Assembly (NCBI GenBank): GCA_035048815.1
Contig: JAUCBN010000042.1
Span: 1-64,000 of the forward strand
Source of the DNA: Abelmoschus esculentus
Taxonomy: Eukaryota; Streptophyta; Magnoliopsida; Malvales; Malvaceae
Length of the DNA stretch: 64,000 bases
Direction: 5' to 3'
Every line of letters starts with the position of its first letter. Position 1 is the stretch's first letter. The notes beneath the pieces are model-generated. The model did no database searches and was not told the origin of the DNA. It saw only the letters and a program-made list of their open reading frames with translations. This document shows positions 12,968-23,971 of the stretch, piece after piece. The translations under genes were made by a program, and so were the position numbers.

Positions 12968-14931
12968 ATGGAGCGTACGCTTTGGGGAAATTTACCCTTG
13001 TTAGTAAGGGCGAATTCCAAAGAATCGGTGGAATTCATTCTTCAAACCCTCTGGAAAACTCGAAAGTCTGGCCTCGACGCCGATGACCGTCGACTCATCT
13101 GCGAAAATGCTTCAGCTCCAAAACGAAACCGACCTCGACCCAATATTTAATCCCTTCATCACTCTCAAGTACTCTTAATATTTTGTAAAGATTATTCTTG
13201 GCCATAGTATTAGTTTGGCAAGATGTTCTCCAGTGCCGAGCTTAGTTTTTATTGTTTTGTGCTGGAGATGGACTGAACTTGGAAATTACTTTCTCAGGTT
13301 GTCTCCGGATTTTGGTTCATCAAATTGTTGCCTTTACTCAATGATCTCTAGGTTTTATAAAAAGATTTCAAGTTCAATTTTGACTGTTAAATTCTGCAAA
13401 TGGGCTTAAAATGGAAATTACTTCCTCTGGTTGTTTCTGGATTTTGGCTCATCAATTTGTTTCCTTCACTCAGTGATCTCCAGTTCATATAAAGTGTTTT
13501 TGAGATCGGTTTTGATTGTTATCTGTTGGAGATGGAGTTATCATGTAAATTACTTCCTTGGGTTGTTTCTTTGATTTTGGCTCATCTAATTGTTTCCTTT
13601 ACTCGATGATCTCTACTTTCTCCCAAGGAGTTTTGAGCTGAGTTTGTCATTTTTCTTACGGTGGAGCTAGATTTAACACGGAAATTACTTCCTCGGATTG
13701 TTTCTGGAATTTTCTTTCGCTAGACTTTCGCTCATGAAATTGTTTCCTTTACTCAATGATTACTTGTTTTTTCCAAGGAGTTTTGAGTTCAGTTTATCCT
13801 TTGTCTTACGGTGGAGCTATGCTTAACATGGAAATTACTTCCTCAGGTTGTTTCTGTTTTCTTTTCTTTCACTAGAGTTTAGCTCATCAAATTGCTTGTT
13901 TCCCTTGGATATTCCACTCATATAAAGGACTTTCACATCAACCGATGTGATACGCTGAGAAAGATTGATTCTGATATTGGTTTCATATGCTTATGTCCTT
14001 CATATTCAAAACTGCTGTTGCTGACCTTGTAGTGAGAATAGTATTTTATTTAATCTCTCTTCAAAATAATATTTATCTGTTATGTGCTCAAAAAGCATGA
14101 ATCTTTTATCTTGTCCAGCTCTTATGAATCATCCAAACTTGGTAATATTAATTACATATGCTTTTCTACTCTACAGTTTCTAGTATGCCTGCGCATGTTA
14201 ATCCGTAAATTTGTTTATGAGAACATCAGCAAAAATGATATTCAAAATCTGTTTCCTGAGGAGGTTCTTCCCGAATTACAAAGACTGTTGACACTTTTAC
14301 TTCAAAGAGAATGGCGGGATGATATACACACGGATAAGGTCAGATATTATTTTTTTTCTTGAAAGATTAAGGTCAGATATAGTTTGCTCTATTGGAGGAA
14401 CATTATATCAATTTTAGTTGAATGGTATACCTAATAATGTACTTTTTAAGTTAATTATGTCAGGTTTCTTTGCCACGCTTAAAGGCAATGACTTGGAATA
14501 TGGCAACTCAGTACACTGAAATGAAAGAACCAATGTCTGTTATCAATTTGAAGGTATGGATCTTTTTATTGTCAAGTCAATGCCTTTATGTTGCAGAGTG
14601 GAAAATTTCAGAATATATGAAATTGGGAAATTTATCATCTTTAAATGTGCACTTTCGTTGATTCTACGAATTTCTTTAAGTTTCCAAAGTTTTGATGTGA
14701 TGTTATTACATTTTTGCACTTCATGCAGCTCCAAAATGATACACAGGGAGAGCTGGATTTGAAGTTCCAATTAGCCAAAGAACCGCTGGATACGATGCTG
14801 AATTCTATGTATTCTATTAGAGATCAGTTGTCGAATTTGGTTGGTGTCATGGCTCAACTTTCCTTTTTAATTCCAGTTCATATAGTAACCTTCAAAATAT
14901 GAATATGTTTTTTTTCCAGGGTGAGACATAA
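12968..14931 (+). CDS. COMM domain-containing protein, probably frameshifted in exon 1
   Basis: Exon 1 begins MERTLWGNLPLLVRANSKES at 12968. Later exons are 14177-14338 (FLVCLRMLIRKFVYENISK), 14464-14553 (VSLPRLKAMTWNM), 14729-14839 (LQNDTQGELDLKFQLA) and 14920-14931 (GET, stop). The last exons have the COMM-domain look: INLKLQ, then a leucine-spaced helix ending MYSIRDQLSN. COMMD proteins form the Commander/CCC endosomal recycling complex. After DDRRLICE the expected continuation MLQLQNETDLDP lies one frame over, behind an AAAA run at 13104-13107. Reading straight on gives a stop at 13148-13150. I could not place an exon 1 donor that joins exon 2 in frame. The gene may be a real frameshift, a base-call error in the homopolymer, or use an exon I have missed. 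Confidence 0.72.
13281..13900 (+). repeat. Imperfect tandem repeat inside COMM gene intron 1
   Basis: About five diverged units begin with ggaaattacttcctc-like sequence at 13281, 13413, 13545, 13680 and 13830, so the spacing is 132-150 bp. Shared later blocks include gctcatcaaattgtttcc and ttactcaatgatctc. The later units add ccaaggagttttgag and cttacggtggagct. Confidence 0.85.
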
Positions 14932-15586
14932 GCTGTACCTTTTCTCCGAGGACTCAAAATGGTTCAGTGTTGTCTAGATTTTACGTACTTTGTCATCTGT
15001 ATGAAAACTGTTCCGGTTAGCATATGATGTTAAACTCTTTTTATGTTATGCTGTTGTTTCGATTTTTCATACTCCCGTTCAGCATAAACTTTTCGAACAA
15101 TTGTTTAGAAGCTGTATGGCGGAACACCCGTTTCGACATTAAACCAGATGAAACAACGGTGGCACCCTAACATTTATTTGGTTATACCTACATTAGGGGA
15201 AAATATTGTGAAGTAACCGCATTGAACTCGTTATAGACTAATTAGGATTTTTCATTGAAATTTATTTATTTTCACAACCGGATGGGTGCCTTTCCAGTTT
15301 CCACTTGGAGTGACCCGTTCCAGTTGCCACTATCCTTCGAGGATGGGAAGCATACACTGCTCCCTTTGGGTTCTTATTTCTGTTTCTTCTCCATCGGAAA
15401 GCTGAAGGAATAGCTTTTAACAATTCCTATTGTTCTTCCTTTGATCCATTGTGAAACTTCAAATATATATTTATAGCCTAGGGCCTAGGGCCTAGGGGCA
15501 TGATTTGAAATAATGGCAGTCAATGTGGGTAAGATTCTTTCAACTTTGGGGACTTGTAAAGTATTATTATTTTTAAGAACACAATC
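14932..15586. other. Intergenic, 3' of the COMM gene
   Basis: No gene is visible. A short tandem run of cctaggg sits at about 15476-15496. The 3' UTR of the COMM gene should lie in the first few hundred bases. Confidence 0.4.
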
Positions 15587-15591
15587 TGAAG

Positions 15592-17724
15592 TGTAACCTT
15601 TAAAAGTAACCTAATTTTTTAGATTATAAGTTAGGGTTTATAAACAGAAATCTTGTTTGGCAAGTTAGGATTTTATCAAAAATAAAATAAAATATTCGGA
15701 TAAATTGTTGAATAATTGATAAATAAAATAATAATAAAATTAAACATTTAAATAACAAAGTTCAACCCATAAATTTATAAACAGTAAATATCGCAAAAAT
15801 CGATAAACATTTAATTATAGAAATATTGTTCAAATATTATAAATAATCCGGAATCTGAAATTGAATACATACTATAAATTAGAATATGAATCAGGCACCT
15901 CCAAGTACCGTCCCAAGCCTAGGTCTGAGATCTGAAACAAGAACCTGAGAGGGTGTAAGCTGGGGAGCCTAGTGTGTCTCTAAAACAGATAAACGGAATA
16001 CAGAACAGAATATGCAGAACAGACAGAGTATGCATGATATGCACCCATCTCCGAACACCTCAGAAGAGTTGGTCCCTAGACCACTCTAACACCATCACAC
16101 CAACAGAAGTGGTATCTCAACCCGAAGGTGGAGCCACTGAACAGAAGTGATAAAATCACTAACTTCCCCGTACACAGATAATATCCCAGATGCCATGTTA
16201 AATGCAGATACAGAATCAGAATGCATGCCTTATTATCTAACAGAAGGCAAGCATGACAAATAACAAAATCAGATATGATATAACATAATGATGCATGATC
16301 ATACGGATAACAGAATCGAATATACAGAACAATAGAATTTACAGGATGAACGGGAGAAAACACACCTGTATCAGAAGACTCAACGACGACCCTGACATCT
16401 ACTGGACTCGACTCTACCACCGGGTTGAGCAGGAGTAGAGTCTACAATTTACAGAATTACGTTAGACATCTTACTATGTCACACTACCGTAAAATAATAC
16501 TAAACAGAATTTAACTGTTACTCACGTGATGGTCCCGAATGTGTATGTATCGGTCCTTGTACAGGAGGAGGAGGAGGTAACTGCTCGGGGTCGGAATCCT
16601 CGTCACCTGAAGCAAACAAAAACTTGTTCAAAAACTTTTACAGATAAATTCCAGATAACTTATCGAACTTAAAACCCCCAAAAATGACACTTCGGGTTCG
16701 AATTTCGAAAAACGGACAGCGCCATTGGATTCAGGACGTCGAAAAACATAAAGTGGGCCCGGGTCAAAAAAAGTCAACTGCTGACGTCAACACTTGTCAT
16801 CGCTGACGTCAGCCGGATCAGGTTCGGGTCGGAGATCGGGTCGGGCAGTTAGGTCGGGTCTGGGTTTGGGTCGGTCGGGTCACGGTTCGGGTTGGCGGGT
16901 CTGGGCTGGGGCCGGTCCTGTCTGGGCCGGTCGGTTCAGCTTGGCCGGACGGTTGGACCGGTTTTTCCTCTGGTTTTTTGCTTGTTTCCCGGGAAAATCT
17001 GGAAAATTTCCAGATTTTCTCGGTAGATAAAAAACCCCTAAATCGATTTTAAACCCTCATTTGATTCGATTCAATCCTAAAACTCGATCCAAACATACTC
17101 CTAAATAAAACCTTAACCGTTTCGCATCAAAAACAACATCCAAACTCGATTCAAATCGATTCAAAGCCCCCCTGTTTTTATTTTCAGTCTTGTTCGTACA
17201 ACCTTCAATCTAACCTCAAGAACTATTCGGATCATAACCGAACTTAACAACAAAACCCCCCTTAACCGAAACTAAACTCAGAACCATTTCAACGTATAAT
17301 TAATCCGAATAGAAACGAAAATAAACTGATATTGAAACAGAAACCTTACCTTCAATTGACCAAGAAAGAAAACAATTCCTCAAAGTAGTTTTTTTTGGCA
17401 GAAACAATGAAACAATGAGAAATTCCTGAACGATATTCGGATTTTAATTCGAACTTTTATTAGAGAATTAAAAGAGAATTAAATTCTCTAATAAATCAAT
17501 ATCAGTTTCAGATTCGGGGAGGGAGAAAACGTTTTCAGGGAAAAATGGTCTAATTACATAGGAAGGGCTCGATGTTTTTAAATTCTTGCATTTTGACCCT
17601 CAAGTTTTAAAAATTTACAATTTAGTCCTTAATTTTCAGAATTTTAATCCCCACTTATTAGGGTTCCAATTAGGGATTTTGACTTAATTTTGGGGATTTT
17701 GACCTCTAATTTTGGGTTATTACA
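15592..17724 (+). mobile_element. Solo LTR with TGAAG target-site duplication
   Basis: The element starts TGTAACCTTT and ends GGGTTATTACA, so it has TG...CA ends with short TGTAA/TTACA inverted termini. It is flanked by a perfect 5-bp direct repeat TGAAG at 15587-15591 and 17725-17729. The 2133-bp body has no gag, protease or polymerase frame and no second LTR, so it is a solo LTR left by recombination between two LTRs. Short open frames inside it (for example 16794-17030, Gly/Arg/Ser-rich) come from GC-rich LTR sequence and look non-coding. Length and ends suggest a Gypsy-type LTR. The strand is arbitrary. Confidence 0.85.
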
Positions 17725-17729
17725 TGAAG

Positions 17730-18717
17730 GCTGAAGCATGTGGTTGTGCTTCAAGATGTTTGATCATCAAGACAATGCCATTTGTTGTCACCAACAAAAT
17801 ATCTGATTCCAGGCCAGCATTTGACAGTGTCTTGTGTTCCCATTGGAAAATGCTCTTAAACTATTTGTATTGCAATTGCAAGTTTGTTTTGAGATGGGAG
17901 TATTGGGACACTAAATAGTAAGTAGAAACAAGAAGACGACCGCTTTTCCGGAGACAAAACGCAAAAAGATCGAAAGACATAGAATTGAATCTCTTATCAG
18001 TAGCCTATGAATCAAAATCAGTCTGGATGTAGCTGCAGCCTGCAGCCTGCAGGACTTATTACTACAAAGCAGAACCAGCTGAGCCGTGGATGAGAGGATT
18101 AAAATTCGGCATAAGTACTTGAGGGTTGATTAGTATTAGATGACCGAACACAAGATCCGCAAATGACATTGTAGTCCTGAACCTGCCTTTGGGGTCTTTG
18201 CCTTACCTAATACAGAAGGCTAAGGGGGTCAAAAGTCACAAATCTTCCTCCCACAGACTCAGAAAAAGAATTTTTCAGGGACCAAGGCATATAGCTCTTT
18301 AATTTTTAATTTGGTTAATCCTCTCTTTATATAGTATTGTTTTGTTCAGACACTCGGTAGTTAGCAGCCGAGGATGATTAGGGTTAGTGGAAACTTTATA
18401 GATAGAAGGAAAGGATAAAAAATTCTTTTAATTCGTCGTTTAGAATTATTTTTAGTTTAGGGTACATTAAATTCAAATTGTTTACGGTTTTAACTAATTT
18501 TAATTCAGATAAAAATCGATTCAAGTATATATATCTCTAAAACTATCTCATACCTTTGAGCATTAAAATCTAATCCAAAACCCTAGTTAAGACATTTATA
18601 AAAACTAAAATGATTACTAAATAAGATACGCATATAATAAAAAATTAAATAAAATCACATATTATAAATCAAGTTACTCATCTTCTGAATAATAATTTGA
18701 AAAATTTTACAACAATC
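17730..18717. other. Intergenic
   Basis: No gene is recognised. A short tandem run of ctgcagc lies at about 18037-18058. Confidence 0.35.
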
Positions 18718-18905
18718 GTCGAACATCATTAACGTTGAACACCGTTGAATACCATTAAATTAATTAATAAAAATTAAAAATCTCAATGACTCAACATGCA
18801 ATTAATAAAAAAGTGATAGGTTTCAATGTATAGTCTTTGAAATTTTTAATCTTTATTAATTAATTTAATAATTTTCAGCGTTAGTGATGTTTAACGATGT
18901 TCGAC
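18718..18905. repeat. Imperfect inverted repeat upstream of RABD2 (MITE-like)
   Basis: The left end gtcgaacatcattaacg and the right end taacgatgttcgac are inverted copies. Inside them, attaaattaattaataaa pairs with tttattaattaatttaat. The fold is about 188 bp, and its right end is roughly 310 bp upstream of the RABD2 ATG. I found no target duplication. Confidence 0.6.
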
Positions 18906-19218
18906 GCACGTGGTAGACTCATCCAATTAATTAATGATAAGTTAATCTATATACTTTTCTTAAATAAAGAAGTATCGACTGCTGATTTTTCTGGTTTTGA
19001 CTTTGGAATTTTTAGGATGCGAAGTATTCGGACATGTCTAACAAACTTTATTTTTGTTCCAAACAAAAAGATCTTTTCTACTTTGTGTCTCTCTTTTTCA
19101 CTCAACAACAATAATAAAACAAGCTCTAAAATCCATTTTAATTTTTTGCCTTTCTTGTCCGTAACCGGTTCCCTGCTTCCGCCAACGGACAGGCTCGTGT
19201 TCCGTCAAACCAATAGTC

Positions 19219-20891
19219 ATGAATGCTGATTAGTATGGTTCATGATCTCTGGATTATATCTGTTTCATTCTTAGTTGTTTTTGTTCTTTGCCATGTTGGG
19301 TTCCTTTTCAGAGCTTCTCTTTGTATGGAGACCTGACCTGACCTAATAGATTTTAAATTAAAAAAAAAGTTTATAGGTTTTAAACTGTTTCTTTTCAGTG
19401 ACTATTTATTCAAGCTTTTGCTAATCGGAGACTCTGGAGTTGGCAAATCATGTCTTCTTCTTAGATTTGCTGTAAGCTTCCCTTGTACTTATTAATTTAA
19501 TCCAACCGTGTTACATCTATGACTATATATGCTGCTTATCATTTATCAGTAAATTTCCTCTGTTCATCCGTATTCCTTAATCTAATTGCCTTTTTTCGAT
19601 GCATGTTTCGTTGCGGGGTGAGATTGATCGGTTTTGAAATGATCCCTGCAATCTGACTACATTTTCTATCGCTCAACTGCAGGATGATTCATATCTTGAG
19701 AGTTATATAAGCACAATTGGCGTGGATTTTGTGAGCATTTCTGAACCGTAGGTGAAACTAGTCATTCTTTTGATTCAAAATCTGTTGATTTATATGTTTG
19801 TTATCTGCTGTACAGAAAATACGCACTGTGGAGCAAGAAGGGAAAACTCTAAAACTTCAAATTGTGAGAATCGTTTCTTGTTTATCTGCTCTATCAGTAT
19901 CTCTGCTTGTTGGATCAAACTAGTAGACGGGTTTTATTGTTTGTTAGCCGTGAATATATATCGATCAAACATCTTCCATTCGTTTTATGCGGTATCTTGT
20001 GTTTTCTGTTGCTAATCTAGCTACTGAAACGTGCAGTGGGATACTGCAGGGCAAGAACGGTTCCGGACAATCACTAGCAGCTACTATCGAGGAGCACATG
20101 GCATTATAGTAAGTTCTCTTGACAAGCTTCTTCACTGTTGTCCCAGTTTTGATAGATGGTTTTTTGCATATTATGGACAAGTTTGTAACATTTGTTCCAC
20201 ATCTAGCAGATAGTTTACGATGTGACCGATCAAGCGAGCTTCCACAATGTGAATCAATGGCTGAATGAAATCGATCGTTATGCAAGCGGGAGCGTCAACA
20301 AGCTTCTGGTCGGAAACAAGTGTGATCTTACTGCTAACAAAGTGGTTCCTTACGAAACCGCAAAGGTAATCGTGGTTCAACTCTCTCTTCTGCTTATTTT
20401 CATGAACTACTAGAAACTAGCGTAGTCACATCCATAGTTTTCGGTTAATAGGCCTTTGCAGATGGCCTTGGCATTCCGTTTATGGAGACCAGTGCAAAAG
20501 ATGCTACTAATGTCGAGCAGGCTTTTATGGCAATGGCCGGCGATATTAAGAACAGGTACTTGTTTTGCCTGTAAAATCGCAGTTATTAACAATTGTCATG
20601 TAAAATGTCCCAACTAGGCGCTTAGAATATGAAAGTAAGAAATATTTTGGCATCGGACTCATTAAGACGGTCTACTTGCTCATGAAACAGATCAAACTAG
20701 GATTTACTTTCACATATCATCGTCGGAAAACATATATTCCTTCCGAATTCGGATTATTATTCCTGTTGATTCTTTTTTGTTTGTCCTTTTACGGTAGAAT
20801 GGCAAGTCAGCCGGCGTTAAACAATGCAAGGCCACCGATGGTGCAGATACGAGGACAACCTGTTAACCAGAAGACTGGTTGCTGCTCTTAG
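19219..20891 (+). CDS. RABD2: RABD2-class (Rab1/Ypt1) small GTPase
   Basis: Eight exons give 609 bp (202 aa): 19219-19232, 19399-19471, 19683-19730, 19816-19863, 20037-20108, 20210-20365, 20452-20555, 20798-20891. Exon 1 is only 14 bp (MNAD plus part of Y), and its ATG was chosen because the junction yields [12 protein letters not shown]. All G motifs are present: GDSGVGKS (15-22), Thr40 in switch I (YISTIG), WDTAGQE (62-68), NKCD and ETSAK. The tail [16 protein letters not shown] supplies the double cysteine for geranylgeranylation. It ends in CCS, where I recall Arabidopsis members having one further residue. RABD2 proteins act in ER-to-Golgi vesicle traffic. Sequence such as [28 protein letters not shown] and [14 protein letters not shown] points to RABD2 rather than RABD1. 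Confidence 0.95.
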
Positions 20892-22500
20892 TTGATGTTT
20901 ACCTATGGCCTGAAGAATGAATATTGCATGTTAGAATAGGCAATTTTTTTTTCTTAATTCTGCTCTCTTTCAAGAAAAGAAAAACTATGCAATTTCAGTT
21001 TGTCTGTAAGCTCTTCTGAAATTTAATTCTTTTACACTTCATTATTAATAGCTTGTACAAATTGACTAATTGAGTATATCTGCGATCCATGTTTATTATT
21101 TTAAAAAAAACTGTGTGATTAATTTATTTTTTAAGTAAATTACTTAAATAGTCACCACTTTTAAAATTTTTTATTTTACTTACCTATATATTCACTAAAC
21201 TTAATACAACCAATCAAAATGTTAAGGTTTAGAGTTTAAGGTTAGGGTTTAAGAAATTAGGGGTAAGATATATTTTTTAATGTTTAGTGTTCAAGATATA
21301 AAAAATTAGAGTTAGGGTTTAAAAATTAATTTTTAAGATTTTTTAGTAAGAGGCAAAGAAGGAGGCATGATTAAGAGACAAAAGATTTCTACTCCTCAAA
21401 AACATGGTAAAATTGAGGGAATAATCTAATTGGATTTTAAAATTTAAAATATCTCATTTATAATTGGGGAAATAGACCATTTTTCATAGTGTTAATATTT
21501 CAACTGAAGCGGGTGCGGTGCGAAATCCGTAAAGCTGTACTCGTTTGCTATCCCTAGGGGTTCTTTGATGTATAGCTTGGGATCCCTCCCATGGGTATAC
21601 GTTGTATACGTAATACTTAAATGAGTCGAAACCCAATCAGAGAATAATTAGGCAAGATCTATGTCGATTTTTCTTGATTGCCTGGTACTATAATTTTAAT
21701 TTTAAATTATACTTTTATTTTAAATTCATTAATATTTATAACTAAAATTAAATTTTAAATTTTAAATTAATTCTATATTTACGTTACGAACTTTCAAGTT
21801 TTAATTTTTTAAAATATATATTTTTAATTTATTAATATCCAAAAAAAAGAATGTTTTTAATATCATTTTGACGATAAATTTTAATATATAATTGTACGTT
21901 TTAAAACTGATTTTAAATCATTAATTTTTGTTTTAAATCATATATTATAAAAGTTTAAATTTTATATATTTAATATATAATTTATGTTCCATCTCATGTC
22001 AGAAAAAAGAGTTGTCGTACCTTTTAGTTTGTCAATCGATCCTAAATGAAGGATTTCAAAAGGTCCCATCTTACTCTGTTCAAGCTAAAGAGTTTGTGAG
22101 AATGCAAATTTATATTCTTGTTATTTTTCTTCCTGTGATAATATTTTAATTTAACAAAAACAAAGAGCACCAAAAAATGGCCAGGTCGTATAGCGGAAAA
22201 TGAGAGGATCCAAGTTAAAAACTAAATTGATAAATTATTAAAATTATATGAACTGATTTCTAGAATTAGAATTAAATAAAAATAAATGTAAAATTTGAGG
22301 ACTAATTATATAATTATATTTATTTATATTAATTATCACATTATTAACCATTTACTTTTTAACGATATTAGATCAATTTATTATAATTTTAAGTAATAAA
22401 ATTAATTTGTAACTTATGATAGTCTAGGAATGTAAAAAATAATTAGAACATAGTCAAAGAACTATTTATGTAATTTTTGGATAAATGAAAATTTTATTCG
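20892..22500. other. Intergenic, AT-rich, with a telomere-like tract
   Basis: The first part is the RABD2 3' region. From about 21220 to 21330 there is a degenerate run of TTTAGGG variants (aggttagggtttaag, gagttagggttta). The remainder is very AT-rich with no gene. Confidence 0.4.
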
Positions 22501-22532
22501 TCCAAAGAATTCAAAAAAAAAAAAAAATACAA

Positions 22533-23260
22533 TCAAGTATCAACTAAACCTCCCTCACAATAGAGAGACTCCACAAAAGAAAAAATTAACAAAATTTTCA
22601 TTACTATACGTCTATCCATCGTATATTTATAATCTAACATTCTTAATCTGATTTTATTCTTAATAATGATGAATATATCAACAATCAAACGTGGTCGTTG
22701 TTTATGTAACTGATTATTCCTTTTACGCCATATGTGGTAGTTGAAATTGCTCAACGCAAGTCTCACGATTGTAGCTCTCATGGATTTTCCTTTTTCTACC
22801 CACAGTACTCAGTCAAACATGTTAATCCAACTTTTGATGATGAGTGCAGTCGACATGCTTGCATAATCAAAGTGCAATCTCCAAATAAATGATCACGAGA
22901 TTTATGTTCTTCTCCACGTAACAAATATAGAGGATCAACTTGACATCCCTATCTCAATATTCTATCCTTTGTTAGTAATCTCTCTAGGACAACAAGCCAT
23001 AAGATAAAAGAATGTCTATGAATTAAAGGACACCCCAAATAATTTGAGCCCATATAACCTTTCTTTATGTCTAAATAGCACCTAAACTTTCTGAACACAA
23101 TAATTATCTTGGAATCCTCCTTCTCTAATCAAATCGTCTCTTAACCTCAACTTTGTTTTATGCCCAACTATGAGAGTTTTTAACTTGAACAGACCAAATA
23201 GAGTTTCTTTTTAACACAATGATTAATCCAGTCTATTCAAAGAGAACAGACTATCCAGAT
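22533..23260 (-). mobile_element. LINE reverse-transcriptase 3' relic
   Basis: Read on the minus strand this encodes the C-terminal zinc-knuckle part of a plant LINE polyprotein. Visible pieces are ELLTKDRILR, a stop, GCQVDPLYLLRGEEHKSRDH and LFGDC, then a tail with YHIWRKRNNQLHKQRP. Stops and shifts break it. Only the 3' end remains and no catalytic FADD block is present. Confidence 0.75.
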
Positions 23261-23527
23261 GCATCTTGCAATACAAGCTTTATTCCAAGCAATAATATCC
23301 TTTACACCTAATTCGTCTTCATATTTTGAGTGATAAATCATATACCAACTTACTCAAACCCTTCTAATATCCCCATTCGTTCCTTTCTAAAAGAATGTGT
23401 TACATATTTGAGATATCTTTTATAATACACTTAAAGGCTTTTTATATAATGTACTTTAAAATTTATTTTTTTAATATTGATACATTAAAAAAAATAAAAA
23501 AGACGTAATTTTTCTCTTCCATAATAA

Positions 23528-23658
23528 GATTTTTTCTTGTTTAATGGTGGATCACGTGACCCATCATGCACTATACTAGATACGCCCATGTTATTAAGAA
23601 AAAATCTTATTATAGTGCATGATGGGTCACGTGATCCACCATTAAACAAGAAAAAATC
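23528..23658. repeat. Perfect 48-bp inverted repeat (hairpin) with a G-box in each arm
   Basis: Arms 23528-23575 and 23611-23658 are exact reverse complements around a 35-bp loop. Each arm contains the palindrome CACGTG (left: ggatcacgtgaccc). The loop itself contains aagaaaaaatcttattat, which pairs with the left flank ataataagattttttctt, so a second, competing stem can form. The hairpin lies about 310 bp beyond the stop codon of the MYB gene. Confidence 0.92.
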
Positions 23659-23971
23659 ATATCACATGATATTTTGGCATAAAAAATAATTAAATGCTGC
23701 AAAATTTAACATGAAACAATACGAAGATTCTATAAATGTAAAATAACTGAAAATCAATATACCAATTTAATAAAAAAAATTTTTAAACCCAATACTACGA
23801 TAAAATGTATGCACATGATTATATATGAACTAAGAAGTCTTGTGAGAGCTTGTAGGATTAAGTTTCATTTGTCAGTACCCATCGACATAGCTTAAGTATG
23901 AGTTATAACATGGGTCCAGGAGTTAGAACTAAAAACACAGGCACGCAACTATGTTCCAAACTAGCATAGGG

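Noticed and set aside
16076..16420. 114-codon minus-strand open frame
   Set aside because: It lies inside the solo LTR and has no recognisable protein features.
16794..17030. Gly/Arg/Ser-rich open frame as a gene
   Set aside because: It lies wholly inside the solo LTR, is made of repeated tcgggt-like sequence and has no domain.
18897..19229. 110-codon open frame overlapping the RABD2 start
   Set aside because: It starts in the fold-back repeat and runs through the probable promoter in a different frame from the RABD2 first exon.
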